Below, one piece after another: positions 53,323 through 62,124 of a stretch of 64,000 nucleotides of DNA. Location: contig NW_013657660.1 in assembly GCF_000142905.1 (NCBI RefSeq), positions 270,881 through 334,880 of the forward strand, written 5' to 3'. The translations under genes were made by a program, and so were the position numbers. The notes beneath the pieces are model-generated. The model had not been told where the DNA came from. It ran no database searches and worked only from the letters and a program-made list of their open reading frames with translations. Within the stretch, counting starts at the first letter, position 1. Each line of letters begins with the position of its first letter. Source of the DNA: Thecamonas trahens ATCC 50062. Its lineage: Eukaryota > Apusozoa > Apusomonadida > Apusomonadidae.

Positions 53323-54398
53323 TGGGCGTGGGCACACAATGCCTCGTGACTCTCGCGCTCGGTAAGAAGAACAACAGCATCGCAGCCCGCTGGATCGCGC
53401 TCGTACAGCTCGCCGCGCGCCGCGACTTCTGCTGGTGGCAGAGGCCGGAGGCCGTACTTGCATGCGATCCGCAGCGAGCCGACCAGTTCGCGGACCATGT
53501 GGTTCGGTGCGAGGTCCTGGGTCGATAGCGGCGTGCGATCGAGCGGACAGGCCGAATGGAGGTCAACAACACGGGTAAAGCACGCTTGACACGCGCTGTG
53601 GCCGCAAGGTGCAACTACGGCGCGTACGACAACGTCGAGGCAGATCGGACAAGCCAGTGCGTCCGGCGCCTCGTCGACAAACACCCGCGGCTCGTCGTCG
53701 CCGTCAGCGGCAGCGGCGAGATCCGACCAGAGTAGCTGCATGCCGTCCGCGCCGAGTCGCGGTGCGGCGCGGACGGCGCCGGCCTCTAACATGTAGTAGT
53801 GATGGTTGCAGTCGGGATCAGAGAGGCACTCGGCGCAGGCGGCAACGACATGGTAGCCGACAACCGTGTCTGTGCCTGCGGCAGCGCACGCGCCACAGGC
53901 GACATCGCGGATGACGCAACTGCAGTGCGGCGCTTCTCGCGGCTCGCCGGTCTCAACCACATGTGGGGTGACCAGATCGGTCGAGTACAGCTCGTCACCG
54001 GTGGCAATGAGGTTGACGACGACGCCGCGGTGGCAGAGATGCAGCTGGCACGCCGCGCACTCGAGGACAACCACCGGCGGATCGGCCCCAGCATCGCCAC
54101 GGATCGCCGCCTCGTTGGCCACCACCATTTCTGTCATCGCCTCAAACATTGCTGCCAGATCGTCGTCAATCTCGCCAAACTCCATCCCGCTCTCGACCAG
54201 TGCCGTCAGCGCTTCGGGCATCATGCACATGGCCTCTGTCTCGTCGTCGTCGTCGTCGTCGTCGTGGTCACCAATATCACCAGCGTGTGCCTCGAGAGCA
54301 GCCCACACCGCCGCCAGTGTTTCGCCGGAAAGAACCAGGGGTTGCGCTTCTGCCTCATTTCCTGTGGCTGTGTCTGGCACGTCGTCGTGATTGGACAT
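53319..54398 (-). CDS. FAM72 domain fused to a TRAF-like RING finger
   Basis: 359 residues. After an acidic leader (about 1-105), a FAM72 domain spans about 112-232: LECAACQLHLCHRG, ELYSTDLV, CSCVIRDVACGAC, VVGYHVVAACAECL, MLEAGAVR, MQLLWSDL. A RING follows with ligands C250, C253, C265, H267, C270, C273, C284 and D287; Asp as last ligand is a TRAF-family trait. A partial TRAF-type zinc region (IACKYG...HEALCAH) ends it. Human FAM72A stands alone and drives loss of the uracil glycosylase UNG2. Probably an E3 ligase. The start was chosen after the C-rich leader. Confidence 0.85.
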   Translation of the reverse strand: MSNHDDVPDTATGNEAEAQPLVLSGETLAAVWAALEAHAGDIGDHDDDDDDDETEAMCMMPEALTALVESGMEFGEIDDDLAAMFEAMTEMVVANEAAIRGDAGADPPVVVLECAACQLHLCHRGVVVNLIATGDELYSTDLVTPHVVETGEPREAPHCSCVIRDVACGACAAAGTDTVVGYHVVAACAECLSDPDCNHHYYMLEAGAVRAAPRLGADGMQLLWSDLAAAADGDDEPRVFVDEAPDALACPICLDVVVRAVVAPCGHSACQACFTRVVDLHSACPLDRTPLSTQDLAPNHMVRELVGSLRIACKYGLRPLPPAEVAARGELYERDPAGCDAVVLLTERESHEALCAHAH

Positions 54399-54736
54399 GC
54401 GGGGAGGAGGTGAGGAGGAGGGGAGAGGAGTGCCGGAAGGGGGGGGGGGGGAAGGGGGGGATGGGTGCGGATAGAGTGTGTGATCGGGTGGTACACGCGC
54501 AGCTGTACGGACTACAATGTGTGTCCTGTGGTGATCGTGTGGCGATGGGGTTGTTTGTGGGGTATCAGTGATGGCAGATGGGCAGGCAGGCAGGCAGGCA
54601 GGCAGGCAGCCGGATGCCATCGACTCCATCCATCCATCCATCCCGGGCTGTCAGCTCACGAGGGACATAGGTGAGGAGGGGAAGACGCAGGGATAGAGTC
54701 ACACACTGAACTTGAACTTGGAAGAGGGAGTGGACA
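54399..54736. promoter_or_regulatory. Divergent spacer FAM72-RING / WKF gene with GGCA repeat
   Basis: 338 bases. C-rich leader for the minus gene (54400-54475), a GGCA repeat at 54580-54609 and a CCAT repeat at 54628-54642. No coding support. Confidence 0.5.
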
Positions 54737-55642
54737 ATGACAGACGAGGAGCAACGGAAGAGAAAGCATGAGGGCGATGAGGGCGATGAGGTGGCTGTGA
54801 AGAAGAGCAAGCTGTTGAAGGACAAGAGCAAGAAGAGCAAGAGCAAGAGCAAGAGCAAAGACAAGAGCAAGAGCAAGGACAAGGGCAAGGGCAAGGGCAA
54901 GGAAAAGGACAAAGACAAGAAGAGCAAGAGCAAGAGCAAGAGCAAGAGCAAGAGCAAGGACAAGAGCACCAAATCCAAGTCCAAGTCCAAGTCCAAGTCC
55001 AAGTCCAAGTCCAAGTCCAAGGCCAAGTCCAAGGACAAGGACAAGTCCAAGGCCAAGTCCAAGTCCAAGGCCAAGGCCAAGGCCAAGTCCAAGTCCAAGT
55101 CCAAGTCCAAGGCTGCCTCCGGATCAGACTCGGGATCGGGATCGGACTCGTCTGCCGCCTCGGCCTCGGCCTCATCTTCCTCCTCTTCGTCGTCCTCCTC
55201 CATCTCGCCCGAGGAGCGCGCCGCGCGTAAGAAGCTGCGGAAGCAGCAGCGGAACAAGATCATCCGGGGTGCTGCCGACGATGACGAGATCAACGCCTTG
55301 CGTCCGTCCGGAACAAACGGAAACATCATGGCGCTCAAGTACCTGTGGGACTTTGTTTATGATCGCTCTTCGTGGCGCTTCCAGAAGGTCCGTCAGACGT
55401 ACCTGCTCAAGTCGATGTACTCGGAGCAGCGCCTCTCGTCGACCCACTTTTCGTGGCTGCTCAAGTACCTCAGCGGCCTCAAGGGCAACGCCCGCGCCGT
55501 CACCCTGCAGCAGGCCCGCGACATCGTCCGCGCCGTTGACGATCCGAACTCGGGCTTTCCCATCCCCGAGCCGCCCGCCCCGACAGAGGCCGAGCTCGCC
55601 GCAGAGCTCGCCGCCAACACCGCAGCCAACGCCGCGGCTGCT

Positions 55643-55723
<81 letters not shown>

Positions 55724-55909
55724 TCCAACGCTGATGCCGACACCAAGCAGGTCGACACCGCTGCCGCCGCCGCTGCGGAAGTCGAAGACGTCGATCCCAA
55801 CGCAGTTCCCCCGCTTGACGTCACCGCCGTCCCGGACCCGACTCTCACCGCGGACTCGACCAAGTACATGCGCGCTGCGGCCATCGTCGCCCTCCTCATC
55901 GACGAGTGA
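54737..55909 (+). CDS. WKF-domain (C7orf50-like) nucleolar protein with Lys-Ser-Lys and Ala-Asp repeats
   Basis: 390 residues. Residues about 25-125 are Lys-Ser and Lys-Asp repeats; a Ser run follows. The WKF domain at about 190-250 reads MALKYLWDFVYDRSSWRFQKVRQTYLL and SMYSEQRLSSTHFSWLLKYLSGLKGNAR. C7orf50 is a human nucleolar rRNA-biogenesis-linked protein. A run of about fifteen Ala-Asp pairs near residue 305 comes from a GACGCC repeat at 55645-55722. Both repeats are probably variable. Its stop is 25 bases from the AHA1-like stop. Compare the KDKSK leader of the RRM gene at 23799. Confidence 0.85.
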
Positions 55910-55934
55910 GCAACGCCTGTTTACCTCGCGCGCA

Positions 55935-56858
55935 CTACAGCGCCTTCAGTGCCTCGTACAGCTCATTGAAGACTGCCTCGAGTGCAGCCGGGCCTTCACT
56001 CTCGATGCCCCTGCGAATAGAGGCGTCAATGCTCTTCGGCTTGTCGCCGCGCTTCTTGACCTTGACGCTCATGGCGTCCTTGATGTCGTCGGCATCGCGC
56101 GAGTGCTCCGCCACCTCCGCCAACTTGAGCGTACCTGTCACAACCCCGTTACAGCCTCATCGTCCTCTACGCCTGGCACCGCCGCCGCCGCCGCATCCGC
56201 ATCCGCATACCACGCCCACTTGAGCGTGACATCCAGCTCAAATCCCGGCCGCTTCTTCTGCCGGACAAAGACCACCGATGCGTCGCCGGTCACCGACTCC
56301 ACCCCGCACACCCGGCACTGCGGATGGAGCTCAATCCCGAGCATCCGGACCTCCAGAAAGTCGCGCGTATGGCTCAACACAGACTTTTCCTCCCTATAAT
56401 CCACCCCCCGCCATCCCCAATCCCAACACTCCCTGATGTGAGTCCCCCCCCCCCTGCCCCCTTGACATCCAGCCCGGCTGGCCAGCTGCCCAATGTGGCT
56501 CTGTCCCCGATCCCGATCTTCACGAAGCCAGCGGCAGGCTCCAGAGGACGGGCGGGGCGGCGAGGCACCGACATGGTTGCGAGCGTCCTTGACAGAGAAG
56601 TCATACTTCTAGCTTCAAGTAGACTAGGTTACTAGCAACACTTATGTGGTATAACACTACGGTATGGCTCACGTACCAAGTCCCGCCGGTGTTCCAGGCC
56701 GACGCGCCCGGTACGACGCTCACCTGGGCCTCAGCCTCGGAGGCGATTTGCTCCGGAAGCCGCTGCGAGTCCGGCACGTTCCGCGCCCAGTACCGGTACC
56801 CACCGGCGTTCTTCTTCTGCTCCTCCTCTGCTGCAGCCACAGCCGGATCCATGTCCAT
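55935..56858 (-). CDS. AHSA1: AHA1 N-domain Hsp90 co-chaperone (Hch1-like), frame broken
   Basis: Exon 1 (56677-56858) ends at a GTACGT donor and joins exon 2 (from 56393) inside the Trp codon, giving WNTGGTWEEKSVLSHTRDFL, the AHA1 N-domain signature. Later parts include GDASVVFVRQKKRPGFELDVTLKW and the exon end KAL. The frame breaks at GGGG (plus CCCC 56144-56147): AVTG runs to a stop, while VTGTLKLAEVAEHSRD continues one frame back. One missing base restores it. The gene ends without the AHA1 C-terminal START-like domain, as in yeast Hch1. It should stimulate Hsp90 ATPase. Confidence 0.87.
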
Positions 56859-57022
56859 GATCGATGTCTGTCGGGTTGAGTGTGCCGTGCATCCGTCGTC
56901 TCCAGCCGCTGCCTCGTCGCTTATCTCGCCCGCCCCCCCACTCGTCCACTCGCCCACTCGCCCACTTGCCCGCCCACGATCACCACACCCACCACCCATG
57001 GAGACTAGAATGCGGGGGCCTT

Positions 57023-57907
57023 TTACTCAATCTCCATCTTCTGCACATCCTTGCCCTTGCCCTTGGACTGGGCCTTTCCCTTTCCCTTTCCCTTGGCAGC
57101 CTTTGCTGTCGTCGCCTTTGCCTTGGCCGCCGCCGACGACGACGCCGACGCCGACGACGCCGCGCCCTCAGTGGGCACAACATGCTCGCCGTGGCGTGAG
57201 GCATCAAAGACCTCGACGCCGACCGAGGTGCGGTACATTGAGCGGGACTCGGCATGGGCGAGGACGTCCGACGCCGCAGAGGAGATCGCGAGCTTGGCTC
57301 CTCCGGGGCTGAGGCCAAACAGGACGCCGAGGTTGGTGACATCGTATGGCGAGCGAAGTGCGAGCGCTTCGCGGGCACCCGACGTCAGTAGAATGTTCTT
57401 GCCGCGGGTGTACCGGACGAGCGAGAGGGCGTTCGACATGAGGTTGCGGACGGCGACCGGCGAGCCCGTGAGCAGCGGCGAGAACGAGAGCTCAAAGTGG
57501 ATGCCGCGCGAGATGGCCTGTCCCACCGTGGGGAACTTGAGAAAGAACGCAAGGCGCTCAGCACCGTCGATCGAGATGATGTCGGTCTCAAGCGAGGCGC
57601 ACGCTTGCTGGAACAGCTTCTCCGTCTTGGGCACCACCGCTACCAGGCCGTACGACGCCAGCACCGGCGACGTCGGCGTGATCGGATAGGCATCGCTCAG
57701 CTTCTCCAGGACCACCGTCAGCCGCGAGACTTGCACAAACCGTGCCACATCCCTCGCCAGTACCACATCGTTCCTCCCACCACGGACTACCCGAGCACAT
57801 CCGGTTCCTGTCGGCAGATTGGCCGCGTACTCCTCATGGTCGCAAGCATGACTCTGCACCAGCCCCGTCCGCACCTCGGTATTCCACGCCATCCCATCGT
57901 ATCCCAC
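57023..57907 (-). CDS. RPP30: RNase P/MRP subunit p30 (RPP30)
   Basis: The TIM-barrel protein of RNase P and MRP. Clear blocks: VGYDGMAWN, YGLVAVVPKTEKLFQQACASLETDIISID, ISRGIHFELSFSP, MSNALSLVRYTRGKNILLTSGA, LRSPYDVTNLGVLFGLSPGGAKLAIS. A Lys-Gly-Lys nuclear-type tail ends it. The frame begins at GTG, so the N-terminus is unresolved. Either an intron with ACTCAC and a TAG acceptor joins an unseen exon, or one base is missing near GGGC and the gene starts at the ATG at 57967-57969 (MSRLMHATTLTEGADGL), which resembles RPP30 N-termini. Confidence 0.9.
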   Translation of the reverse strand: MGYDGMAWNTEVRTGLVQSHACDHEEYAANLPTGTGCARVVRGGRNDVVLARDVARFVQVSRLTVVLEKLSDAYPITPTSPVLASYGLVAVVPKTEKLFQQACASLETDIISIDGAERLAFFLKFPTVGQAISRGIHFELSFSPLLTGSPVAVRNLMSNALSLVRYTRGKNILLTSGAREALALRSPYDVTNLGVLFGLSPGGAKLAISSAASDVLAHAESRSMYRTSVGVEVFDASRHGEHVVPTEGAASSASASSSAAAKAKATTAKAAKGKGKGKAQSKGKGKDVQKMEIE

Positions 57908-57969
57908 TACCAGCCCATCAAGCCATCCGCGCCCTCTGTGAGTGTGGTTGCATGCATGAGCCTGGACAT

Positions 57970-58101
57970 GGGCTTACCCCCCTCCCCCTCCCCCCTCCCC
58001 CCTCCCCCCCTCCCCCCTCCCCCTCCCCCCCTCCCCCGCCCGCCCTCCCCACCCACACCTCGCTCACCCACCCACCCACCCCACCCCCCACCTCCCTTCG
58101 C
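57970..58101. promoter_or_regulatory. C-rich leader of the GH20-EEP gene
   Basis: About 130 bases of CCCTCCC-type sequence running to the ATG at 58102 on the coding strand. Confidence 0.5.
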
Positions 58102-60725
58102 ATGTCCACACCATTTTCTCCTCGCAGGGTGGTGGTGGCAATACTGGTGACCTTGGTGACGGCGGCATCGTTGTCGCTTTGGGCTACGGCTCCCGACTCG
58201 GATCCTGCGGTGACCACACCACCACGCTCAGCACCGCCACCGCCGCCTCTCGATCAGCCGCTACCGCTGACGAGTTGGCGTGGTATGAGACAGCCGGATG
58301 ACGTGCCGCTGTCATCTACGCTGAGAGTGCCGCCTGTATCGCCACTGGGTCTTGGCCTCGGCGTGGATGATCAATCACACCTTGCCCTGCGATGTCTGGC
58401 CGAGTCGATTGCTGTTGTCCTTGACCCTAGCGCGAGCTGCGGCTGTGCATCGCCGTTCCTCACGTCGGCTGCCGGCCGTATTGCGGCTCGTGTCCTGACA
58501 CCACCAATGCCGTGGTCGCCGTTGGCGAGTCGCAACCGAACCGCGCCGCAGGTGACAAGCATCCATCTCTCGCTCTCGGTCAACGCGTCGTGCGGCTGTG
58601 AGCCGCCGATCGCGCTGGAACCCCCGAGCGGTTTGAGCTCTCTGCGCCGCGTGGCCCGCGCGACGGACCGATTGTCATTCGCGGCGACTCGGTCCTCGGC
58701 CTCCTCCGTGGGCTAAACGCGCTCGCGCTGAGCACTGCATGGGTGCCCGAGGTCGGGCGCCATTGCCTGGCGCTGCCGCAACTCCCGTTTGCACACGCCC
58801 CTCGTGCGCGATGGCGCGGCTTTATGCTCGACACGGCGCGGCACTTTGCCAATCTGCGCCAAGTCGAAAAGCTGCTCGATGCAATGGAGGTTGCCCACCT
58901 CAACGTCTTCTCGTGGCACATCACCGATGCCCCGTCGTGGCCACTCGAGCTGGCGTCATGGCCAGAGCTCTCACGAGCCGGAGCCTTTGCGCCGTCGGCC
59001 ACCTACTCGCGCGAGGCTGTTGAGCATGTCATTGCCTATGCGCACGCCCGCGGCATTCGTGTGGTCCCATCCATTGATATGCCGGCGCACGTTGCTGCCA
59101 TCGGTAAGGCCTTCCCAGAAGCCATTGTCCGTCCGTTCAAGTGGGAAAAGATCGACGAGTTTGGCCTCAACCTTACGTCACCGCTGGTGACGGCGCTGGT
59201 GACCGACGTCATCGACGAGGTTGCGAGCCTCTTTCCCGACACCTTTCTCCATCTAGGTGGCGACGAGGTCAAGCGGTCGGTGATGAGCCATGCCGAGTGG
59301 ACGGCATTTGAAGACTCTGTGGTGGCGCGGGCGGTCGCTGCCGGCAAGCGGCCGATGTTGTGGCAGGATGCGTTGGACACCGGGGCGCTCTCGCGCGGAG
59401 CAATAGCCAACGCGTCGGCTGCTGGCGCCCGCGCAGTGGTCCAGTCGTGGAAGGCTTGGGCTCACCTCGGCAACGCCGCTGTCCGCAAGGCGCTCGCGGC
59501 GCAAGTTGATATTCTTGTCTCGCATGGCTGGTACCTCGACTTTGTCGAGACGACTATCGACGCCTACCGCAAGTCTGACGTGCTCGGCGAGGCATTCGAG
59601 CTAGCGCAGACCGCAGGCACGCTCACTGACGCGGTGCTCGGCGGCGAGATGGCGCTATGGACCGAGCGAGTCGATGCCACTAACTTTGTCTGCCGCGCCT
59701 GGCCGCGCGGCTTAGCCATTGCAGACCTGCTCTGGCGCGAGCCGGCAGGCAACGCCACTGTGGCGATGATGGCGGCGGCAGGAGGGCTGGTCGCGACTGG
59801 CCTACCTGATGCTGCGTGGGAGTCGCGGCGGGCGACCGGGACGCCCGGCCACCAATGCGGACGCATTCCAGTTGATCTGCAGCGGCGGCCGGGCCTGCCA
59901 CATCCCGACGCATGGACTGTGGCTCAGCTCAACATCGATGCCGGCGGCGGCGATGAGTTGCAGCACCTCGAGACCTGGGTCCGCAACCACGAGCTCGACG
60001 TACTCGGCCTCTGCGAGCTCAACCAATGGGAGGCGAGTATGGGGACCAGAGCCGCCGAGATGGGCTTTCCGTTTTACCATATCATGCCCATTCCGTCGGG
60101 CTACCACCTCGGCATCATGGCAACGCGACCAATCAGTGTTGTCGCCGAGCTCCGGCAGCCCGGGAAGCCGTTTCAACGCGGCGCACTCCACGTCCGCATC
60201 GAAGGTATCCACTATGTCGTCGTCCACCTCCACGCTCATGACGCAGGCGCGCGGCTTGCCGAAGTCGAGGCCCTAACTACCCACCTCGCCGCCACACTTG
60301 CAGACACCGCGCCGCTGGTGGTCATGGGCGACTTCAACACACTCTCGCCCGACGATGACGACGGGTGCGAGTACAGCAGCAGTCTGGTGAGCACCATCCT
60401 GAGCCACAACTGGACCCGTCTCCGTCTCAAGTACCTCAATCCGGATCACACGGTGGCGTACGCACCGTACAACAAGCTTGCTCAGTTTGGTCTCCGCGAC
60501 CTTGTTGTCCACCACTCGGCGTGCGAGTACACCGAGCCGACCGCATTTGGCATCGACCAGATCCCGCCAGCCGACACCACGCTTGCGCCACAAATGCGGG
60601 TTGACTACGTCGTTGCCCGCGGCCTCGACTCGTCGGCAGCATGCACCATTGTGCGGACAAACGTGACCAACGCGCTTTCGGACCACTTTCCCACCGTCTG
60701 CTCGCTGCCGCGCAGCATAAAATGA
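58102..60725 (+). CDS. Membrane-anchored GH20 beta-hexosaminidase fused to an EEP nuclease/phosphatase domain
   Basis: Signal anchor at residues 10-28 (VVVAILVTLVTAASLSLW), a GH20b-like lead domain, then GH20: GFMLDTARHF, HITDAPSWPLE, the catalytic HLGGDEV (Asp-Glu at 59262-59267), LWQDAL. From about 59920 a complete endonuclease/exonuclease/phosphatase fold follows: VAQLNID, LGLCELNQWE, VVHLHAHDA, VVMGDFNTLSP, RVDYVVAR, SDHFPTV. The frame breaks at C5 58621-58625; one missing C makes the lead domain and GH20 continuous. About 874 residues. Lumenal or surface enzyme; substrates of the EEP half are unknown. Stop two bases from the next gene's stop. Confidence 0.85.
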
Positions 60726-60727
60726 CT

Positions 60728-61495
60728 CTACCTCGACTCGGCCGCAACCTCGGCCTCAATCTCGGCAAGCGCGATGCGGACTGGCGTGCTCGAGGCCTTC
60801 TGTGGGTTGCTGCCGCGTCTGCGGCTTGAACCGTCGACACCACGCGGCTGGACGTCGATCACCCGCGACGGCGCAAAGATCTGCATCCACTGCAGGGTGA
60901 CGCGATCGAGGCCTGTGGGTGTGTACATAAGCATCCAAGCGCCGATGCCGAGCGCAGCAAGCGCAAGTCGCAGCCAGGCGGCGATCGAGTCCGCAATGAA
61001 CCACCAGTCGCAGGCCAGGTCCTGGAACCAGACCTCGCCCGAGTCCACGACCATGGCCGGGCGGCCATAGGCGCAGTCGGCGTCAAGCACAACAGCATCG
61101 GCCCCGCCAGGCCCACCATCGCGCAGCAGTACACGATCGTCCTGCGCGTCGAGTCGGATCCGGCCCATGGCCATGGTGAGGCCCTTGCGCGCCGTGTACG
61201 ACCACTCGAGATGAAGACCGCGGACGAGATCAGCACCGCCACTTCCGCCTCTCGCCTGCGGCCCCGTCTCATGGCCCCCATCCACACCATCGCCGCTGTC
61301 CCGAGTGCCCTTGCTTGCCGAGCAGCACTTTACGTCATCCACGCCCGGCAGCGCATCCAGAGTCGGAACCACATGGGTCTGGGCGTAGACCACCAGGTGT
61401 GAGACCGAGGCGTAGGCCGGCGGCTTCAGGCCGACCACCCCAGCGGCAGACAGTGCCGCCCCCAGACGGCTTCCCTTCACCTGTGACGCGGCCAT
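60728..61495 (-). CDS. Unknown protein with C-terminal membrane segment
   Basis: 255 residues, family not recognised. N-terminus (MAASQVKGSRLGAALSAAG) is mildly amphipathic; one strong hydrophobic segment lies at about residues 172-195 (WLRLALAALGIGAWMLMY). A beta-rich middle (LHLEWSYTARKGLTMAMGRIRLD) and a Trp/Asp-rich block (VWFQDLACDWWF) precede it. GC3 supports coding. It converges on the GH20-EEP gene with two bases between stops. Confidence 0.55.
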   Translation of the reverse strand: MAASQVKGSRLGAALSAAGVVGLKPPAYASVSHLVVYAQTHVVPTLDALPGVDDVKCCSASKGTRDSGDGVDGGHETGPQARGGSGGADLVRGLHLEWSYTARKGLTMAMGRIRLDAQDDRVLLRDGGPGGADAVVLDADCAYGRPAMVVDSGEVWFQDLACDWWFIADSIAAWLRLALAALGIGAWMLMYTPTGLDRVTLQWMQIFAPSRVIDVQPRGVDGSSRRRGSNPQKASSTPVRIALAEIEAEVAAESR

Positions 61496-62124
61496 TTCCC
61501 CCTACGATGAGAGAGAGAGAGAGAGAGTAGGGGATGAGTGTGTGTTGGGGGGGGGGGGCAGTGAGCGGCGTGGTGACCGAGTCGAGTCGGCAATCGTCGG
61601 GGTGTCAGTCAGGCTGCCCCTGCCTGCATGGCACTCCTGCCTGCCGGCTGCATTGCGCACAGCCATCCTGCTTAGCCTGCTTAGCCTAGCCAGGTATGAT
61701 CACCTGACCCAAGTGCGTGATACGCATTCCATCATCCCCCCCCNNNNNNNNNNNNNNNNNNNNNNNNNNNNNNNNNNNNNNNNNNNNNNNNNNNNNNNNN
61801 NNNNNNNNNNNNNNNNNNNNNNNNNNNNNNNNNNNNNNNNNNNTCCACCCCCCCCCCCCCCTTCCATCAATATCCATCCCGATGATTCCCCGATCCAAAC
61901 ACCCTGCCCCAGCCTCTGCACCCTGCGTCACCCAGTTGGGGACGCAGGGGTGACACGTCGACGAAGGAAGGCAACCACAGCCATAACCACTACCACAGCC
62001 ACAACCACTCCACCCCCCCCCCCCCCCCCACCCCCCCCCCACCCCCCACCCCCACCACCCACCCGCCCACCCTCCTCTCCTCTCCTCCTCCTCTTTCGCA
62101 TCCGCTGTGGGCCAGGCGGTCACC
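61496..62124. promoter_or_regulatory. Divergent spacer with gap and C-runs
   Basis: 629 bases. A GA repeat and G-run at 61508-61559 (coding-strand C/T for the minus gene), a gap, then C-rich tracts to the plus gene's start. No coding support. Confidence 0.45.
61744..61843. other. Assembly gap (100 N)
   Basis: Run of exactly 100 N between C-runs, a nominal gap size. Confidence 1.

Noticed and set aside
54565-55338. Minus-strand 257-codon frame with poly-Leu and Leu-Asp runs
   Set aside because: Antisense shadow of the Lys-Ser repeat in the WKF gene.
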